DNA of 64,000 nucleotides from Hormiphora californensis. Its lineage: Eukaryota > Ctenophora > Tentaculata > Cydippida > Pleurobrachiidae. Positions 11,159 through 23,103 of this stretch are shown in pieces. The position numbers were made by a program, and so were the translations under genes. A model generated the notes under the pieces. That model searched no databases, was not told where the DNA came from, and worked only from the letters and a program-made list of their open reading frames with translations. Position 1 is the first letter of the stretch. Each line of letters opens with the position of its first letter. The stretch lies in contig CM035350.1 of the NCBI GenBank assembly GCA_020137815.1, positions 6,583,447 through 6,647,446 on the forward strand, read 5' to 3'.

Positions 11159-11213
11159 CTAAGTTTTCACAGTACACTGTAACCGGTGGTCACGGTGTAC
11201 TGTGAAAACTTAG
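11159..11213. repeat. Perfect hairpin
   Basis: CTAAGTTTTCACAGTACACT and its reverse complement are separated by a short loop containing ACCGGTGGTCACGG. It is probably part of a small foldback element extending over 11093-11240. Confidence 0.7.
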
Positions 11214-11238
11214 ATAACCGGTTAAAATTGTCTAATAT

Positions 11239-11286
11239 GTTCTAACCCTCCCTTTACATAAATGTAACACAGTCTAGCCAGGCAAC
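11239..11286. repeat. Dispersed repeat (GTTCTAACCCTCC family), copy 1
   Basis: GTTCTAACCCTCCCTTTACA followed by AACACAGTCTAGCCAGGCAA. Related copies occur at about 20405-20490, 23952-24019 and, reversed, at 25772-25795. Confidence 0.6.
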
Positions 11287-11453
11287 CCCCTCCTTATTAT
11301 TTATCATCCTCTCAAAATAGGCATGTTTCCAGTGACATCATGACAGCAGACAGGTGAGCAGGAAATGCACGCATTTTCATGTGCTTATTATTGTTTTTCT
11401 GCCGCACGCTCCAAACACAAGCTATCTTTTATATGTCGTGATTTTAATCTCAC

Positions 11454-11952
11454 CATCCTCTCGCTCACTCTCTGTTTCTCTCTCACTCTCTATCAGTCTC
11501 AATCACTATCTCTCTCTCTCTCACTCTCTATCAGTCTCAATCACTATCTCTCTCTCTATCTCTATCTCTCTCTCATCAAAGTTTTAAGGACACTCTCTTA
11601 ACAAGAACTGCACGTGTGAAGCTTGCACGCTAGGTGTGCTGGAGGCTCCCAGAGTCGGAGTATTCTAGCAGTACAGGATACACAGGTGACCCTTAGAGTC
11701 GGAGAGAAAACAACAAGGGCATGACGAAATCACAAAGTAATGTTTCTATATCAGATTTACCACTGTTAGCAAGGAGAAGTTCCAAAAAGAATACATACCA
11801 CTCTCTCATCTTGTATTTCTCATCATCGCCATCTTGTGTTTCATAGTTTAACTACATTCGAAAACAGCTGTCAAAATATATCCTTCCTCTGCAGCAGGCT
11901 TATTAACTTCTTCTATTTTCTTTAGCTCACTTCCTTTCCGCCCTTTCTGTCC

Positions 11953-12014
<62 letters not shown>

Positions 12015-12028
12015 TCTATCTCTCTATC

Positions 12029-12108
<80 letters not shown>

Positions 12109-12118
12109 CCCTCTCTCC
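11454..12118. repeat. (CT)n arrays
   Basis: CT-rich stretches at 11460-11575 (with TATCAGTCTCAATCACTATC twice) and a long (CT)n with TATC interruptions at 11956-12106. Confidence 0.85.
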
Positions 12119-13830
12119 ACCCTCTCTCTTCCTCCCACCTCACAATGTCCCAGGGAGGAAGAAGGGTTAAGTGGGTCTGATTAGGGGCTCTCCCACCTTA
12201 ATTGCAGCTTCTAATTTTCGACATGCATGAATGGGCGTACGATTCTCTCACCTCTCACCCCCCTGATAGTTTAGGCAGTAAATTAAATCCCCTCTCTTCT
12301 CACGCTGTACTCCTTGAAGCAGGTAGATATCAGTTTCAGTTCATGATAAATGGACACAATGAGGCTTGTCTGACTATTGACCAGTGCTTGGTAACCGAGA
12401 TATATAAACAAGGGGAGAACTGAGGGAGAGAGAGAGAGGGGGATGGGCCTGGAAGTAGCAAAGATAGAGAGAAAGGTTCTCGAAAGTAGTAGAGAGAGAG
12501 ATGGTCACAGAAAAAGAAGACACCACGGTAGCCCTAGCAGCCGATCAAGGGGGACCGCTAAGACAAGGACTTGTGTAAACACATACACGCACTGACAGAA
12601 TGGTGCAAATACCAGAATAGTAGTACCAACATATGCCAAGAATATCCTTCAGTAGCGTTATCACCTCATGTGTGATGTGAGAAACACACAGAGAAACTAT
12701 TGGTAGAAGATAAACCTAGCCAAAGATATACGTAGTGGTTTGTGAGAGACGCACAGACAGACCATTGGTAAAACCCTTAGATCATCAGGGTGGTTCGGTG
12801 TATCTACCGAAGGCTGAACAAGAAATCTAGGATGAACAGGGGAAGGGAGGAACCGGACATCGCTAACTAGCGGTACTAACACCTGTGTGTGTTTACCCAG
12901 GTGATCTGTTACACATGAACATCATAATGATGGGAAATATCCCATCCCAGTAATTCATAATTGCAAGGTAATGAATCATGTCTTTCTGTCTGTCTGTCTG
13001 TCTGTCTGTCTGCCTTCTAGTCTGTCTGTCTGTCTGTTTGTGTCATATTGAGCCCCCCTCCGGTGGTGGTTCCGTGTACTGTGCGAACGTGTGAATAGAG
13101 GGGTGCATGATGGGGAAGAGTACACACAAACAAACACACATTCCTCATGCAGAGAGAGGGGAGAGAGAGGAGGGAGGAGAGATAGAAGAGGAACGAGAAG
13201 CTTTATGGAAGAATTTTGGGAGCTCCAGATGACAACTTAGCATGCTCTGTAAGTGATCCACTGATACACACATTAATTATTGGGGACGCAGGAATTTGCT
13301 AAACGTAGTCATGACGTGAGAACTAGAAGAATGATGACGCACTTCCCTAGAACATATTCTCTGACAGTATGACTCCTAATTTTAAGATTGCGCCCTTACA
13401 CCATTGCCACTCAATGTAATATGACGGTATTGAAGGAGGAAGGTAATATTAGAGTGAACTATACACCAAGTATCTGGTCATGATATAGGTTGTGTAGTTG
13501 TTAGAGAGATTTAGATGTTGAGTGTTGAATCAGAGTCAATGACTCTCTCTCTCTCTCGGGGTCATTTGAAGAGGATCGATTAGAAGAGAGTGGTACGGTG
13601 CGAGAAAAGACCAATATACTATATTTGACCCCCACACCTGGTGTCATTGCAAAAGTGGCATGAAGAGAGAAGGGGATGAGGAGGGAGTATGAAGGAGAGT
13701 CTACTACAACACGAGGGGGGCATGAAGAGGGGATGGTGACATGAATGGGACATGAATCTACAATCTATGAGGGGGAATTGTGTATAACACTGTCACAAGT
13801 CACTAGCAATAACACAGCTGCATCCCTTAC
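12119..13830. other. No supported gene; (TCTG)n at 12982-13038
   Basis: Short ORFs (plus 12202-12423, minus 12697-12882) have ordinary composition but no recognisable domain or clear splice context. A (TCTG)n microsatellite is present. Confidence 0.4.
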
Positions 13831-15110
13831 CCTGTCCAGTGGCTGTTGTGGGAGTTATCTTCTCTCTTCAGTTGCTTAGTCATCATTGACAACAGGCCTG
13901 GAGGGAGAAAGGGGACATTTTTAGAGAGATCATTATTAAAATGTGAACCCAATATTGAAATAAAAAATAAAATAAGAATTAGCTAGGATAGGACGGTTTT
14001 AAAAGTAAGATAAGAAAGCTTGACCAGTGGATAGGTTAGTGAGACAGAAAGAGACGGATTGGGTAGAAAGTTGGAGGAGGATGGATAAATTTGGATAGAA
14101 AACTTGAGAAAGGGGTAGAAAGTGAGAAATTAAGCTTTAGTCTAAAGCCTTTAGAAGTGGGTAGACAAGTAAGTGAGAGGGGCAAGCTTGATAAATAGGG
14201 TAGAAAGCTTGAGAAAGGGGTAGAAATGGTAAATAGAAAGTTGGAGAAATGTTGAGAATGAGGGAGGAATGCGGATGTGACAATTGGTCTAACTGGGTTA
14301 CAGCGGGGGGAGCAAACCAATAAAAAGTCTCACACTCCCTACACTAACACACCACACACGATGTGGTTATATTAGTGTTTGACAACTACGGCCCGAGGAA
14401 TATAGGAACGGGGTATAAAACATTAAATATTATGCAGTGGTGGTACTGAAAAGAAGGAAAAGGAGGTTGTTACTACTACACATCGGGTGTGTAGTATAAT
14501 TGTAAGGCCTACATATACACAGTATACTACAGTACAGTACAATGAGCTGCAAAAAGCACACAAGATAAAACACTAGACACACAATAACAGAGACAGAGAC
14601 AGAGACACCTGGATATAATTGGAAGAGGGCCCCAATTGTTTCTAGATCATGTATTTATAGCACTTCCAACATAGAGATATGTGTTATAGAGCTCTACTCT
14701 CTAGTTTTAGCAAGCACCCCTAACTACCTACCGGTGAGGGCATGTTGTCAGTATGTCTGTCACTCAGTCATCACCATACCATACTTAGAGAGTATCGGTC
14801 GTCAAATATGTCGAAACACAAATTAATCAGTTTGTAATATTTTGTAAACCTCTCACAACGAAATAATACAACTGTATTTAGGACCTCTCACATGATAAAT
14901 TTCAATGCTAACTTACTACCACTACAGCATTGTTCCAGACTAGTACTGCTCCCTGAAATGTCAGGAGGTAGGACAGGGGAGTCCTGCTCCTCTATCAATT
15001 CGATAACAAGCATAGGTAAATCAAGGTATACACAGAGCACAGATATGTGCAACGGGATTGGAAAGTAGACAAGTCATTTCCTAGTGCGAGCAATGTGAGC
15101 TAATCACGGT
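13831..15110 (-). other. Possible small exons on the minus strand
   Basis: 13897-13831 is bounded by a CTCCAG acceptor and a GTAAGG donor and reads LLSMMTKQLKREDNSHNSHW. 15017-14926 reads VIELIEEQDSPVLPPDISG before a possible donor. Between them lies purine-rich sequence with repeated GGGTAGAAAG units (14060-14240). They could be exons of one gene, but I cannot connect them. Confidence 0.25.
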
Positions 15111-16194
15111 AACGATTACTTCACACACACACACACAAATGCTAACCCTCTCATATCCACATACCTGTCAATCCGATTCTTGGCTCTCGTTTCACTTCTT
15201 AATATGCTAATGGAATTACAAATTAGAGCTGAGAGCATATGATTTTCCACAGGCGTGCTTAGACTTATGTTTACAGTACACTCAATTGGCTCTAACCACC
15301 AAATCACTTGACCGTTTTGACTGAATTAATAAATTATTTGACAGCCCATCGAAACCCCTAACCTTAACCCTGATTCTATTTGACAGTGGTGCTCGGTCAT
15401 ATTGGCCGCCTGCACAGCGCCGTCCAGTGTCCACGCCGTCTAGAACGCGGGAAAATGCAAGCAATATCAATACTGACTAAATCTTTGACGTTGTAGACCG
15501 CGTCGCATGAAAATCGTTATGTGGGCAGCCAATCAAAGAGCCACTATCGTCTGTAAGAGGAGTTTTGTTTAGAGAAATCAGAAAACCGAAATTTTTGAAA
15601 AAAGAGCACAGGACGGGATTTTTTTGGATTTCAAATAAAAAAGATTTGCATGTGCGAACGCGCGCAAACAATTAAAAATTTAACCTTTACGCGCGGCTTG
15701 ATGTTTGCGCGGTCGATTTTTGAGCTGCGCGCTCACTCCATTCTGCTCGCGCGTCAGCGTGACCGTATTTGATTATGCGACCCTGCGCCCTACAGCAAGT
15801 ACAGTCAGGTGACTTCATAAACACTGTTCAAATGAAGTGTTCACTGTTCATTGAACGTGCCCTGCCATGGGAATGCCACGTGAGTAAACTTAAAACTGCA
15901 TAATTTTTGGCAACAAAATCACTTTTATTCAAACAGAATCAATAAAAACAAAAACAAAATATACATAAAAAGATGTGTATAGCTGGTCTTCAAAACAAAC
16001 CCAAACTGTAAATACACCTAAACACTCTTCTCTTATTTGACTGTAAACAAAAAATACAATTAAAAACATTCACTCAAGCAAGGTCACGGTATCTACTGTT
16101 TCTCAAGTTCATGTTTCCCAATGAATAGTCTATCTATTATATAATGTATCTCTGGTACCGCTCTCTAAATATATATTGTCCATCTCGTACCCCC
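15111..16194. other. Intergenic region downstream of NPC1
   Basis: A stretch rich in GCGCGC and CpG lies at 15650-15790, and AT-rich sequence with AATAAA (15948) follows. On the minus strand the 15.9-16.19 kb part is the probable NPC1 3' UTR. No coding signal. Confidence 0.4.
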
Positions 16195-19100
16195 TCAAAG
16201 AAGGAGCGGTGTTCGCTCCGATGAATTCCTCTCCTCCTCCTCTATCTTCCCGAACCCAGTAGACTTCTCAGCAACACTGGAATTCCGGGAAGGCCCAAAG
16301 AACGTAAGGAACACCGGGAGGAACACAAGGCCATGCAACATACCTAGGGCAACAATACAAACATACATCCGGAAGTAGTATATCTCAAAAATCTGAGATT
16401 TAGCGAAGGCCAAGACAGAAATTCCAATAAGCTTGGTCATAAAGATTCCACTGAGAACGGAGGATCCTGTTTTGGCGAGGGCCTCCTTAGCCCGCTCCAC
16501 TCGACTAAAGTGCCGGGAGAGAGCAAATGACCGAGTGATATGGGAGCAGAACTCAACGGAAATTCCCACACTCATAACAAGGTTCACCAGAGACACCGGG
16601 TTGATGTTAATATCCAGGAGATACATCATTCCGAACATGTTAACTGTTATCATCAGAACCGGTGGTCGTTGTGATGACTGCTGCCATAAAGTTGAAATTT
16701 AGAAGGACAAAACTGACGATGAAGACAGCCACGATACACACCGAGAGATTGATGGCAACTTGTTCCACCATCGTAACATACATCTCATAGTAGACGTAGA
16801 AGACGCTGTACGGGTAAATTGTAGCATTTACATTCTCCATCATCAGATTGGAGAGGTTGCGGGCTTGGTTGTAGGCTGATATGAAGTCGCTGCTGTTCCG
16901 GCATGTTGTGTGGTATGACATGAAGAGAGATGCCGTGAATTGTGATACTGCACCGGTGGTAGTGTTGGTTGTGTAGTTAACAGCGTTCCCGTAAGCAGCG
17001 TGCCCTCCCTTCGGTACAACTGTCCAGATCTGGGTTGTCGTGAAGAAACCAGGAGAGATACTTGTTAAAATCATCCGCACCCGGTCTGTTGTGGGTGTAC
17101 TCTCCCTCAATACAGGGGGTACAGAAGGATCCAAAATCGCTGGCTGGACAGAATTTCCCAGGTTCATCATCGTGGTATCGACAGCAGGACTGGTCAGCAG
17201 CGGGTTCCAGCCAATCAAAGTAGTCGTCAATCCAGGAGTTGGGTGGCTGGGCTAGTCGGGAGAAGTCAGAGTAGTTGCTGTATACATTGACAGTAGAGAC
17301 GAGGGAGTCCAGGTTACACCCATGACACCCCGCAAATCTGGTTCTGAGAGATGAGGTCGCTTGGATCCAAACCTTTGTCATGTTCTACAACAAAGTAAAC
17401 GGGGGCACCCACCTCCAAATACTCAGATAGGTAGTCAAAGTAAGGGACCCATGTAGGAGTCCTTGGGTAGAGCGAGTTGTTGATCCAGTCCTATCTCTAG
17501 GTGAGGGATAGCAGCGATGGAGAGACAGAATGTCAGACCAAATAAGGACATAACCAGGAAGCGGACCACAGGTGGTGTTTAGAAGAGCGGGTACCCAACA
17601 CTTGCTTACAAAGAGGTATAGATGGTGATCTGGGTCGTGCCTCTCCCTCCGCTAGCTGGATCTCCGGGGAGGCCTTCACACAACAGAAAATATCTGCCCT
17701 TTCAGCTAGTTCCCGTCTCCTATCCCACGCGACAAGAACCAGAAACACCGATATTTGAAGAAGGAAGTTAATGAGAACAGCAACTGATGCGTAGAGTGAG
17801 AAATCATGTACCGCTGGTTGAGAGGAGAGACTGCCACATGCGAATGCTATAACTTCACTGGCGGCAGAGAGGAGCATGGAGGGTCCCGATCTTGCCAACA
17901 ATCCTAACCAACTGAGTATCACTAGTCTCACCGGGACTCCTGACATCTCTTTGTAGTGCCTGGACCAGGATGAAGATGTTATCGACACCCACAGCCAACA
18001 CTAGGAAGGGTATCACCTCGAGGACAATGACGGTACTCTTAAACCCTGCATAGGAGAATATCCCCAGGGAGCAGATCACTGACAGGAGAACAAACAATAC
18101 ACCCGCTAATCCGAGAGATATTTTAGCGTCAATGAACCACCTTCTGAAGCAATACATGTGAGCTGTACTCTCCGCAGCACAGCTGACCTTGCCCAACATG
18201 AGGGCCTACATAACCAAACATCAGGAAGTAGCTGAGGGCGACCGTGAAGACATCCTGGTTTGCCTCCCTCTCCAACTCATCCTTTATGGACCGTTCAGCT
18301 TGGAACTGCGATCTTTAGCACGTCTTGTCCGGCCGTATAATTCAGCATGAAGTTGATGAATTCCTTCTCCCACAGTTCTGCGTCACTGTTCAATGCCTCG
18401 TCCACGTGGTTATTGATTGGGATTGTTATCACCAGGGCCTTAGCATGGAGGGGGTCTGGCTCCCCGTGGAAGCCACCTAGTGCCACATTGGCAGCGGCTG
18501 GGCCAGTGAAGGAGGTGAGACAGGATACAGAATCAAAGGAGCCATCGAATGTCTCCAAGGGGCGAGTTGACACATTTAAACACGTGGTCTAGGTAGGTAG
18601 TCTTGTCTGACGTCACTTTATTGATCTTATCAGCCGTCATTCTGGAACCACTGGAAAGGAGATATTAGGGCACATTCCTGGACATCGGGGGCCAGGGGGA
18701 TGAAGCAGACATCCTTGATGCCAATGGTCCTATTCCCACTCTGGGCTGTAAGGGACATTATGGAGTCTTGTAACTGGAACACCTTCTTGAAGACATCCTC
18801 CTGAAACACTCCCCCAAAGGTCTGAGTGGTGTTCCTCTGTACATCGTCCCTGTGGAGGGTGTAGTTGAAGGCTGGGGACACTGGGAGCTGTCACAATCAC
18901 CTGGGTGGTCCTGTAGAATGGAACAAATGTATCATCGAACTTGTTCTTTTCCATTCTCGTCTGGCTGGATGGGGCACTCCACAGATCGATTGGGGCACTA
19001 GTCATGACGAAGAAGTACATGCCCCCACAGGCTCCACCAACCAGCACCAGTGCTACAACTATTACCAGCCAGGGTTTCCTGATAGCGAACCCAGCCCAGG

Positions 19101-21044
19101 CAGTAAAAACCCGGTGTAAGATCTCGTCAACCCTCCTGCAACCCTTATTTACACGATTCTGCATGGACGCGATGTGGCGCTCACTAATGCTGCTAGGCGA
19201 TCGATGCGCTCCGGGTCATCGGGTCTGTCTGGTTTCTCCGGCGATAGTGAAGGTTAATAGGAGAGATGTGCCTAGGACACAGGAGGAACAGTGACAGGTA
19301 AATGATCATCAGGATAACTAGAGGGCCGTCAAATCCAGCGATGGTGAACAGTTGTTTAGGAGGGGGTATCTGTGGAGGAGCAGCACAGGTGTACTCCGAG
19401 ACACAGTCCTGACATGAACACAACCAACTATCCTCCGTCTCCTTCTCCCAGCAGTACTTGAGTTGATCAGGTCCCAGCAACTCTCCCGTTCCGTTATCCG
19501 TTTTCACATCAGGGACCTGGAGGAAACAACAATATAATACTATTATTTTCTTTGGCACGTAATATAATTGAGGACTATATGTCACTGCCTGTACTATAAT
19601 AATAGTGGTAACTTACCTCGTCTAGGTACTGAATAGGGAACGGGGACAGCGGGTTATTTCCCATAAAGTTGAACAGACGTTTCTCGTCACAGTTGGTAGA
19701 ACCACACAGCGCTACGATGGCCTTCATGTTAGCGGCTGGTAGGGACACGTCCTTCAGGGAGTTGTAGTACTTTGATTGGAATTCCTCGCTTAGGTACATG
19801 TCTACACCCAGGACGTTATCGTAATCACCCTCTGAAGGAGGGGGAGGAGGGGTTTAGGAGGAGGAAGGAGGGGGTTTAGGAGGAGGGAGGGGGTTAGGAG
19901 GGGGAGGAGGGGTTTAGGAGGAGGAAGGAGGGGGTTAGGACGAGGGAGGGGGTCAGGACGAGGGAGGAGGGGTTTAGGAGGAGGGGGTTATCATAATATT
20001 GATCAATGATAATCCGATATTGTGGTAACTGACAACAGATATTCATTATTCAACCAATAGATCCACATACCAGTGCTCTTCTCGATCTTGGTAGCATTGA
20101 TGTAGAGACTCTGATCAGGGGAGCAAGTGAAGGTGCAGAACAGGGAGATAAAGTTCTTCCAGGACACTTCACACTTGCTAAGCAGGCTCTTTGCTTGGAG
20201 TGTCTAGGGGGAGAGGGGGATATGAGAGATGGCTGAGAGGGATTATTGGTTCAGATGTTAGTCTGTAAATCTGTGTCAGACCCTGTTCTAATGTAACTAG
20301 GAACCAAACGACACAAGTAAACAACCAATCAGAACTCGTTATTTAGGTCACGTGACTGGTTATCAGCCAATCAGGGACCTGTATTTCCTGATTCGGTCGG
20401 TTCCTGAATGTAACCCTCCTTTAAATTTGTAAGTTTCCCTGTGACCCGTGTGGGGCACGGTGAAACAGGGTCGAGCAAGGCATACCATGCCAATTATAGT
20501 AGGGCAAGAAATACTTGCAAAGCTGTGATTTGAGTAAATACTAACCTTAGTTTTGAGGTCTATGAATTGATTTAGATCACAGCAGATCTTATCTCCTGTC
20601 GCTAGCTCGGGGCATAACTCTGAAAATAAAGAAAATAAATCGATGGCAGGCATCAATAAAGGCAAGTTTCGTATAACTTTTAACTTTATTTAGACGCCTC
20701 AAACATCTGAAACTTACGAGGAAGGAATGCAGCCATGGTAGGGTCTATATCAGCAGCTGGGGCATTGTGAAACTTGACAAAGTTCCCTCCCGCCTGATGA
20801 GGAGGGATAGTGGTTAGGAGAGCTGAAAATTCGCAAAATCTAGGGGATCTACAACAAGCAATCTTAGAAGAGAACCAAGTACAAAACTAGGAGATAAACA
20901 TACAGGGTTGATGGTTGAAGCGTCTCCCTGTCCATACATCATACAATAACCGGGAGCATGGATCCTTGTGTTGTTATCATCTTGGCCCGTAACCACATCC
21001 CAGTAACCACACGCCACAACCACCAATAACCACATTGGTGACAT
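16195..21044 (-). CDS. NPC1: NPC intracellular cholesterol transporter 1 with 13 apparent +1 frameshifts
   Basis: Lysosomal sterol exporter of the RND/Patched superfamily. Exons: 21044-20904 (signal peptide [15 protein letters not shown]), 20793-20718, 20619-20546, 20203-20071, 19831-19617 and one 3.3-kb exon 19516-16195. Landmarks in order: Cys-rich N-terminal domain ([18 protein letters not shown]), WLCSCQDC, Pro linker IPPPKQL, TM1, [16 protein letters not shown], the sterol-sensing domain ([20 protein letters not shown]), [10 protein letters not shown]-like [39 protein letters not shown], and the C-terminal dileucine-type end ERTPLLL. The large exon keeps full homology only by changing frame 13 times, each needing one surplus base: about 19198-19207, 18879, 18635, 18556, 18309, 18206, 17887, 17595, 17567, 17449, 17331, 17009-17012 and 16660. 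Removing 13 bases leaves exactly 1316 codons. No in-frame stops occur within the conserved segments. A pseudogene is possible but unlikely. Confidence 0.93.
19840..19985. repeat. GGAGG-rich minisatellite in an NPC1 intron
   Basis: Repeats of GGAGGAGGGGTTTAGGAGGA-like units in the intron between NPC1 exons 4 and 5. Confidence 0.75.
20299..20405 (-). mobile_element. 107-bp palindromic MITE carrying CCAAT and GTCACGTGAC, copy 1
   Basis: Inverted ends AGGAACC/GGTTCCT and strong identity, in the opposite orientation, to 24882-24988. It holds two CCAAT/ATTGG motifs and the palindrome GTCACGTGAC (20347-20356). It sits in the NPC1 intron between exons 3 and 4. Confidence 0.75.
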
Positions 21045-21260
21045 GGCTATACAAGAGAGAAGCGGTTTAGATTGGGGAGGGGGTAGCAAAAGATACTAGG
21101 GAGACAGAAAAAATTGTTAATTGAATGCTTGAAAATTAAAATTTAAAAACCCAAGCAAAGTGTTGTTATAAGCAAGACACACCCTCGCAAGCGGAAGGAC
21201 AGTTGTTGAATTCTGAGCTGATAGTCGCACGATAAAACGTAGAGAAAGAACGAGTGCGAG

Positions 21261-21302
<42 letters not shown>

Positions 21303-21495
21303 AAAATGGAAGGAAGCAGGTACTAGTATAAGTAAGAGAATGGGTAAAGTAATAAGTTGGGCCCAGATAAAAATGAGGCGACTCTAGCGACTTGATACCA
21401 AAATGTAACATAAAACCATCACGTGATACACAAATACACATGTTCATACCACCCCTAAACAATAAATTAGCCTAAAAACACATCTTTCTCTGAAC
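21045..21495. other. NPC1 5' flank and CRCP 3' flank
   Basis: Holds (GA)n at 21261-21299. No gene. NPC1 starts at its left edge, and the CRCP stop codon lies at its right edge on the same strand. Confidence 0.5.
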
Positions 21496-23025
21496 TCAGT
21501 GAACGTTTGTCATATTTAGTTCTCGAGACGATCTCCGTTGCTTTTTCCCGGCCTCCTTTTTGGAAAACTTTTTACTGGTACCCTTTACGTTTAACCTGGC
21601 CCCCTTTTTGGCGGGGTTTGGAGCTGATTCACCGTTCTAAGAGGAGAGACAATATGATAATGATGGTGATACTAAATACACGAAGGAAAGAGATAAGAGA
21701 TTCTTTGCAATATTGCGAATGAGTAGACATTGTAAGACAGCAGGAGAAATGAACATTAGGCTGACCGCCAGATATTCTACAAACATACCGGTTCTGTGTT
21801 GTTTTTAGCAGCCCTTTCTTTCTGTTTTAAGTCCATGGCTTTAGGAGCTGGTTTCCCGTTAGCACCGTCCTTGTTCCACTCGTATTCAGTGATGATATAG
21901 GCATCAGGATCGGTGGGATCCTCCCCTGGTACTACCACCTCGTCCTCGTCGTCCACTAGTATAGACACCTGGAGAGGGGCAAATCTCTTTTATATACAGT
22001 CGGACCCCGATTTAGGGACACCCTCGGGGGAAAGGCTCTTGTCCACTAAATCGGTGTGTCCACGAAATCGGGGTCAAATAAGGTTAATTTCCTATTATAT
22101 CGGGGGTATAACAAATAATATAGATTTTCAAATGTGAGTGTGAACAATAGTAACACCGATGTTTTACCTTTTTCTTCTTCTTCTTTCGCGGTACGGGTAA
22201 TATCACTTCTTCTTCGTGACTCAGGGAGGAGTTGTGAACGACCGAGGGGTCGAGGGGAGTGTAATCCTCATTAGGGGACAGGTAGCTGGAGACACTGTCA
22301 CTGGTCCTGGCCCGGGTATTGGATAGGAGGTGGACTCTGACATAGTCCAGCAAACTAGCTATCTGATATAGGGAGGAGTAATAGTTAGTAAAGTAGCTAT
22401 CTGAAATATGGGGGAGTAATATTAATACATAGTCCAGCAAACTAGCTATCTGAAATACAGAGGAGTAATAGTTAGCTGTTAGCAAACTTTTGATGTAAAT
22501 GTAAATTTTCAGTTACACGATCAGGGACACTAAGGAGGGAGATAAATAAAACTGTGGCATAGTAAAGGGAGGAAACTAAGAAATAAGAGCGGTGTACTGA
22601 GAGATATCTCTCATGGAAACTTTCAATGCGACCTTGGAAGTACAAGTGGAAGTAAATGCGTGACATGATAAGAAAAATCAGCCGAGTCGCTCAACTCAGC
22701 TAGCTATGTGACGGGAGAAGGCACGCGTCAAAAGTATACAGTCACATATAATACACGTCACAAGTAGCGAATGACGTCACAAGTAGCGAATGACGTCACT
22801 CATGACGTCATAATATCCTACCTGTGTTTCGGTATATCTCTCTTCACATTCCTCTATGACAGCGTGTAGTTCTACATGTGTTGTGGGGCGGAGGTTCACG
22901 AGCTGCAGCAACTCACTTTTAGATAACTGGTACTCCTTCACCGACTCGACAAACTCTGCCGGATTAGAGAGGTGGTTAGAGAGGAACATAGAGAGAGAGA
23001 AAAGAGAGAGGGGAGAAGGGAGAGG

Positions 23026-23103
<78 letters not shown>

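Noticed and set aside
16195-19516. NPC1 as an ordinary pseudogene
   Set aside because: All 13 frame changes have the same sign, conserved motifs (sterol-sensing domain, [26 protein letters not shown]) are intact, and no stops lie inside the homologous segments. Decay would give mixed indels and stops.
16195-19516. Frame changes as hidden short introns
   Set aside because: The surplus is a single base at each point; no GT-AG pair of any realistic size fits while keeping the conserved residues on both sides.
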